Source: Paenibacillus amylolyticus (GTDB taxonomy: Bacteria > Bacillota > Bacilli > Paenibacillales > Paenibacillaceae). Taken from it: DNA of 64,000 bases. The position numbers and the translations under genes are program-made. A model generated the notes under the pieces. It did not search any database and was not told the DNA's origin. It saw only the letters and a program-made list of their open reading frames with translations. The DNA lies in contig NZ_BCNV01000001.1 of NCBI RefSeq assembly GCF_001570725.1, positions 3,844,001 to 3,908,000 on the forward strand, written 5' to 3'. Shown here in pieces: positions 61,717 to 64,000 of the stretch (its first letter is position 1; the number at the start of each line of letters is the position of its first letter).

Positions 61717-61887
61717 GTTCCCCTCCAACATAACAAGATGACTTGATCTCAAAACTCGAAAATAATAATACCATAATGAAAGTTAACAATCTATTTCATC
61801 GTTTGTTGAAACCAGCCGACTGTATATTTAAATGATCGTTCTGGGATCTGTTTATGAGGTAAGGCTGTTCCAATTCCATTTCCAGCT

Positions 61888-63168
61888 CTATTTTTTGCGT
61901 AACAGGTATACCAGCTTCCGATAATACATGGCCGCTTCCTTGTATTTCCGCTGATCCTCGGACACAACGGCCATTCCCTCATATAAAGGTTCAAGCCGCA
62001 TGACATGCTGCGCAGATTCAAAATAAGGCAGACACGCAAGTGCCCGCTCCATGAAAACCTCGCGATCTCCATGTGCAAGAGCCAGATGGCTCTGGTAGAA
62101 GGTTGCGCTCATCTGCTGGTCCTGTGTTGTTGCACATTTCAAAAGTTGATCTACACTCTGCGCAAGCACGCCCCAGTTCTTCCGTGCCAGAGCTACTTCG
62201 CATCTATACACACCGATGAGCGGCTGCATGGCCTGCTGTGTTTCTTCCGGTTCCTGCTGCAATAGCGACTCAAATCTTTCAATCTCAGCCTGTGCCTGAT
62301 CCAGTTCACCTGTCATCGTCAGCATGACAATCCGATTGTTGGCAATCGCCGTCACCAGATCACCCTGGTTGCCAGCATACACGAGGTTCGCTTCCGCCAT
62401 GGTTAGTGCAGAGAGTGCCTCTTGAACCAGCCCCATCGCGAAGCAATAGCCACTATATGCCACATATAATCCGGACAAACGATGGAACATCCGCTGATCA
62501 TAGACATGACGCATCGTAAGCTCGAATACCTGTTTTGCCTCTTCATACTGTTTGACCTGAATGTAGGCCTCCATCTTGATGTTTTGCACAGACAGCCAGA
62601 ATTCACTGCCAGGAAGCGCCAGCTCACTGAGCCTGGTTGCATGAGTTAGCACATCCACAAAGGCCATTTTAGAGCGGTAATATTGTATTTTATAGAATAA
62701 GAGCGCCTTAACTAACGGACGCGGCAGATCAATATCGTCTGGACGACCGTATTTCTCCAGGTAAAAATTGAGGTAAGACGTATGTATATATTCATGAGCC
62801 GTTGCATCGTTTAATTGCTGATAATAGACCGCCTTCATCAAGGCCGTTGTCAGCTCTACGGTCAGCGTGTCATCCCGATCTGCCAGCGCATGCACCGTAT
62901 CTTCGGATATCGCCGACGCTGGAACTGACATTTGTTCGAAAATAACCTCTGCCCGTTCAAGTGTTTCCTCGTCCTGATCTGCCGCCTTTACAATATAGGA
63001 TGGGGGTACCCCAAGACGCCCAGCGATGGCTTCTGCCAAGTCCTCAGGGAGTGGATAACGATCCGCCAGAATATTTGCAAAATGAGCCTGCGTGACCAGA
63101 CCTTCCACAAGGTCTTTACGGGAGATTTGTTTTCTTTTGCTTAGCAGTTCAATGCGTTCTTTCAGCAT
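61888..63168 (-). CDS. HTH regulator with TPR-like repeats
   Basis: A 426-residue protein with AAAGGAC before ATG 63168. The N-terminal about 70 residues form an XRE-like helix-turn-helix (ERIELLSKRKQISRKDLVEG, LVTQAHFANILADRYPLPED, LAEAIAGRLGVPPSYIV). The rest is a tandem helical TPR array (TYLNFYLEKYGRPDD region, WLSVQNIKMEAYIQVKQYEE, LYVAYSGYCFAMGLVQEALS, YYRKLVYLLRKK). The architecture resembles peptide-sensing or signal-sensing RNPP/TPR regulators, although no signal peptide gene is visible next to it. It is divergent from fabV. Confidence 0.87.
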   Translation of the reverse strand: MLKERIELLSKRKQISRKDLVEGLVTQAHFANILADRYPLPEDLAEAIAGRLGVPPSYIVKAADQDEETLERAEVIFEQMSVPASAISEDTVHALADRDDTLTVELTTALMKAVYYQQLNDATAHEYIHTSYLNFYLEKYGRPDDIDLPRPLVKALLFYKIQYYRSKMAFVDVLTHATRLSELALPGSEFWLSVQNIKMEAYIQVKQYEEAKQVFELTMRHVYDQRMFHRLSGLYVAYSGYCFAMGLVQEALSALTMAEANLVYAGNQGDLVTAIANNRIVMLTMTGELDQAQAEIERFESLLQQEPEETQQAMQPLIGVYRCEVALARKNWGVLAQSVDQLLKCATTQDQQMSATFYQSHLALAHGDREVFMERALACLPYFESAQHVMRLEPLYEGMAVVSEDQRKYKEAAMYYRKLVYLLRKK

Positions 63169-63264
63169 GGTATCCCTGTCCTTTCTATCCTAACTAGCGA
63201 GTACATTCTATTCACATCATCGCAAAATTAGACATATAACGCCACCCTTCCAGTGAAATCAAAC

Positions 63265-63301
63265 GAAACGGTTTCCGTTTCCGAGGTAATTGTTTTACAA
63301 T
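63265..63301 (+). promoter_or_regulatory. palindrome and -10 element upstream of fabV
   Basis: GAAACGG (63265-63271) and CCGTTTC (63275-63281) flank TTT in a perfect inverted repeat. TACAAT (63296-63301) lies 18-19 bases downstream of the TTTCCG within the palindrome, so the palindrome would overlap the -35 region. It is a candidate operator for fabV or for the divergent HTH-TPR gene. Confidence 0.5.
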
Positions 63302-63371
63302 AAGGAGGTATGTGTAAGAGCATTTTATCGAAATGCTGGAACATGAGCTGAATATGAAAGGATGCAAATAA

Positions 63372-64000
63372 ATGATTATTAAACCAAGAACACGTGGTTT
63401 TATTTGTACTACTTCCCATCCTGTAGGTTGCGCTGCGCAAGTGCAGGAACAGATTGATTATGTGAAATCCCAGCCACAACTGAAAGGACCTCGTAATGTG
63501 CTCGTCATCGGTGCTTCCACCGGTTACGGACTGGCATCACGCGTTGTCTCTGCTTTTGGGGCGGGAGCGAATACGGTCGGCATTTATCGCCCAAGCAGCT
63601 CCACAGAGAAACGTACAGCGTCAGCAGGCTGGTACAACTCCGCCGCATTTGAAAAAGCCGCTGAGGAAGTAGGCCTGAAATCGTACAGCATCACAGGCGA
63701 TGCATTCGCAAACGAAACAAGAGACAAAGCCGTTGAACTCATTCGCAGTGAACTCGGTCAAGTGGATCTGGTCGTATACAGCGTAGCCTCGGCACGTCGT
63801 ACCGATCCAAACACGGGTGAAGTATTCAACTCTGTGCTGAAGCCTATCGGACAATCCTACACGAACAAAACAGTAAACTTCCACACAGGGGAAATTAGCT
63901 CCGTTACACTGGAACCGGCAAACGAAGAGGAAATTCGTCAGACGGTATCCGTTATGGGCGGAGACGATTGGGAACTGTGGATGGATGCCCTGCAACAAGG
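63372..64000 (+). CDS. fabV: enoyl-[acyl-carrier-protein] reductase FabV, truncated by window edge
   Basis: Begins at ATG 63372 with AAAGGATG upstream and runs open to the window edge (209 codons). The sequence IIKPRTRGFICTTSHPVGCA at the N-terminus, the NADH-binding LVIGASTGYGLASRVVSAFG and GIYRPSSSTEKRTASAGWYN, followed by DLVVYSVASARRTDPNTGEV, are characteristic of FabV (trans-2-enoyl-CoA/ACP reductase, usually about 395 residues). FabV performs the last reduction of the fatty-acid elongation cycle and is insensitive to some FabI inhibitors. The catalytic tyrosine and lysine lie beyond the window edge. Confidence 0.93.
   Translation, partial: MIIKPRTRGFICTTSHPVGCAAQVQEQIDYVKSQPQLKGPRNVLVIGASTGYGLASRVVSAFGAGANTVGIYRPSSSTEKRTASAGWYNSAAFEKAAEEVGLKSYSITGDAFANETRDKAVELIRSELGQVDLVVYSVASARRTDPNTGEVFNSVLKPIGQSYTNKTVNFHTGEISSVTLEPANEEEIRQTVSVMGGDDWELWMDALQQ

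Noticed and set aside
61791..61887. Protein-like stretch past the HTH-TPR stop in another frame
   Set aside because: Too short, no start, and no family recognised; may be chance or a short remnant.

Overview
The window reads like a chromosomal segment of a Paenibacillus-type Firmicute. Ribosome binding sites are strong AGGAGG-like sequences and GTG/TTG starts are common. It encodes an S-layer-homology (SLH) anchored protein, proteins with copper-amine-oxidase-type 'stalk' domains, a LipO/LplB/LplC-type sugar ABC system, many intracellular glycoside hydrolases (GH1, GH10, GH32, GH43), WYL, LacI, TetR, AraC and ArsR regulators, and several GNAT acetyltransferases. This assignment is inferred from gene content; no rRNA, tRNA, CRISPR array, prophage or intact transposase was seen.

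Layout. 1-7.2 kb: edge gene, secreted stalk protein, TetR regulator plus amidohydrolase, orphan HicB-like protein, YdeI-like and EVE proteins, WYL regulator. 7.3-10.9 kb: large SLH-anchored protein with a PHP-type hydrolase domain. 11-15.8 kb: a decaying region with an Imm11/LRR gene cut by an in-frame amber codon, a MarR fragment, a secreted matrixin-like protease, a degenerate second protease and a doubtful ORF. 15.8-21.2 kb: stalk/beta-propeller gene followed by pstS-pstC-pstA-pstB behind a clear PHO box. 21.3-25.4 kb: TIM-barrel isomerase, LLM monooxygenase coupled to an MFS transporter, GNAT. 25.6-33.1 kb: fructoside locus (two ABC permeases, binding lipoprotein, GH32 hydrolase, ROK fructokinase) with a divergent LacI regulator. 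33.2-41.6 kb: purine nucleoside phosphorylase, GH10 xylanase, small membrane proteins, APH-like, DinB, isochorismatase-like and GrpB proteins, GH43 enzyme. 41.8-50.8 kb: ArsR-type regulator, broken metallophosphoesterase, GNAT cluster, amidohydrolase, and an ogt-alkD alkylation-repair pair. 50.9-59 kb: mgtE, LysE exporter with AraC regulator, TIMP-like protein, PAP2 phosphatase, GH1 with divergent WYL regulator, methyltransferase. 59-64 kb: two related beta-domain proteins, LOG and MazG-like proteins, HTH-TPR regulator, and the start of fabV.

The most interesting non-gene signal is a dispersed repeat family: three long copies (2847-3073, 37785-37998, 53859-54057) and one 73-bp copy consisting only of the ends (24884-24956). 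The ends form imperfect terminal inverted repeats beginning TATATAAsTTGAAC. The core carries conserved nested inverted repeats suggestive of a folded RNA or a MITE-like element. Two copies provide the stop codon of the neighbouring gene, and one sits in the leader of the amidohydrolase gene between a perfect palindrome and the ribosome binding site.

The carbohydrate genes form a plant-polysaccharide utilisation set: extracellular oligosaccharides enter by ABC transport and are hydrolysed in the cytoplasm (none of the four hydrolases has a visible signal peptide). The pst operon provides phosphate uptake under apparent PhoP control. Many small operons are translationally coupled by ATGA-type overlaps. 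Several genes are visibly broken, so the 11-15 kb and 43 kb regions look like sites of ongoing gene loss.
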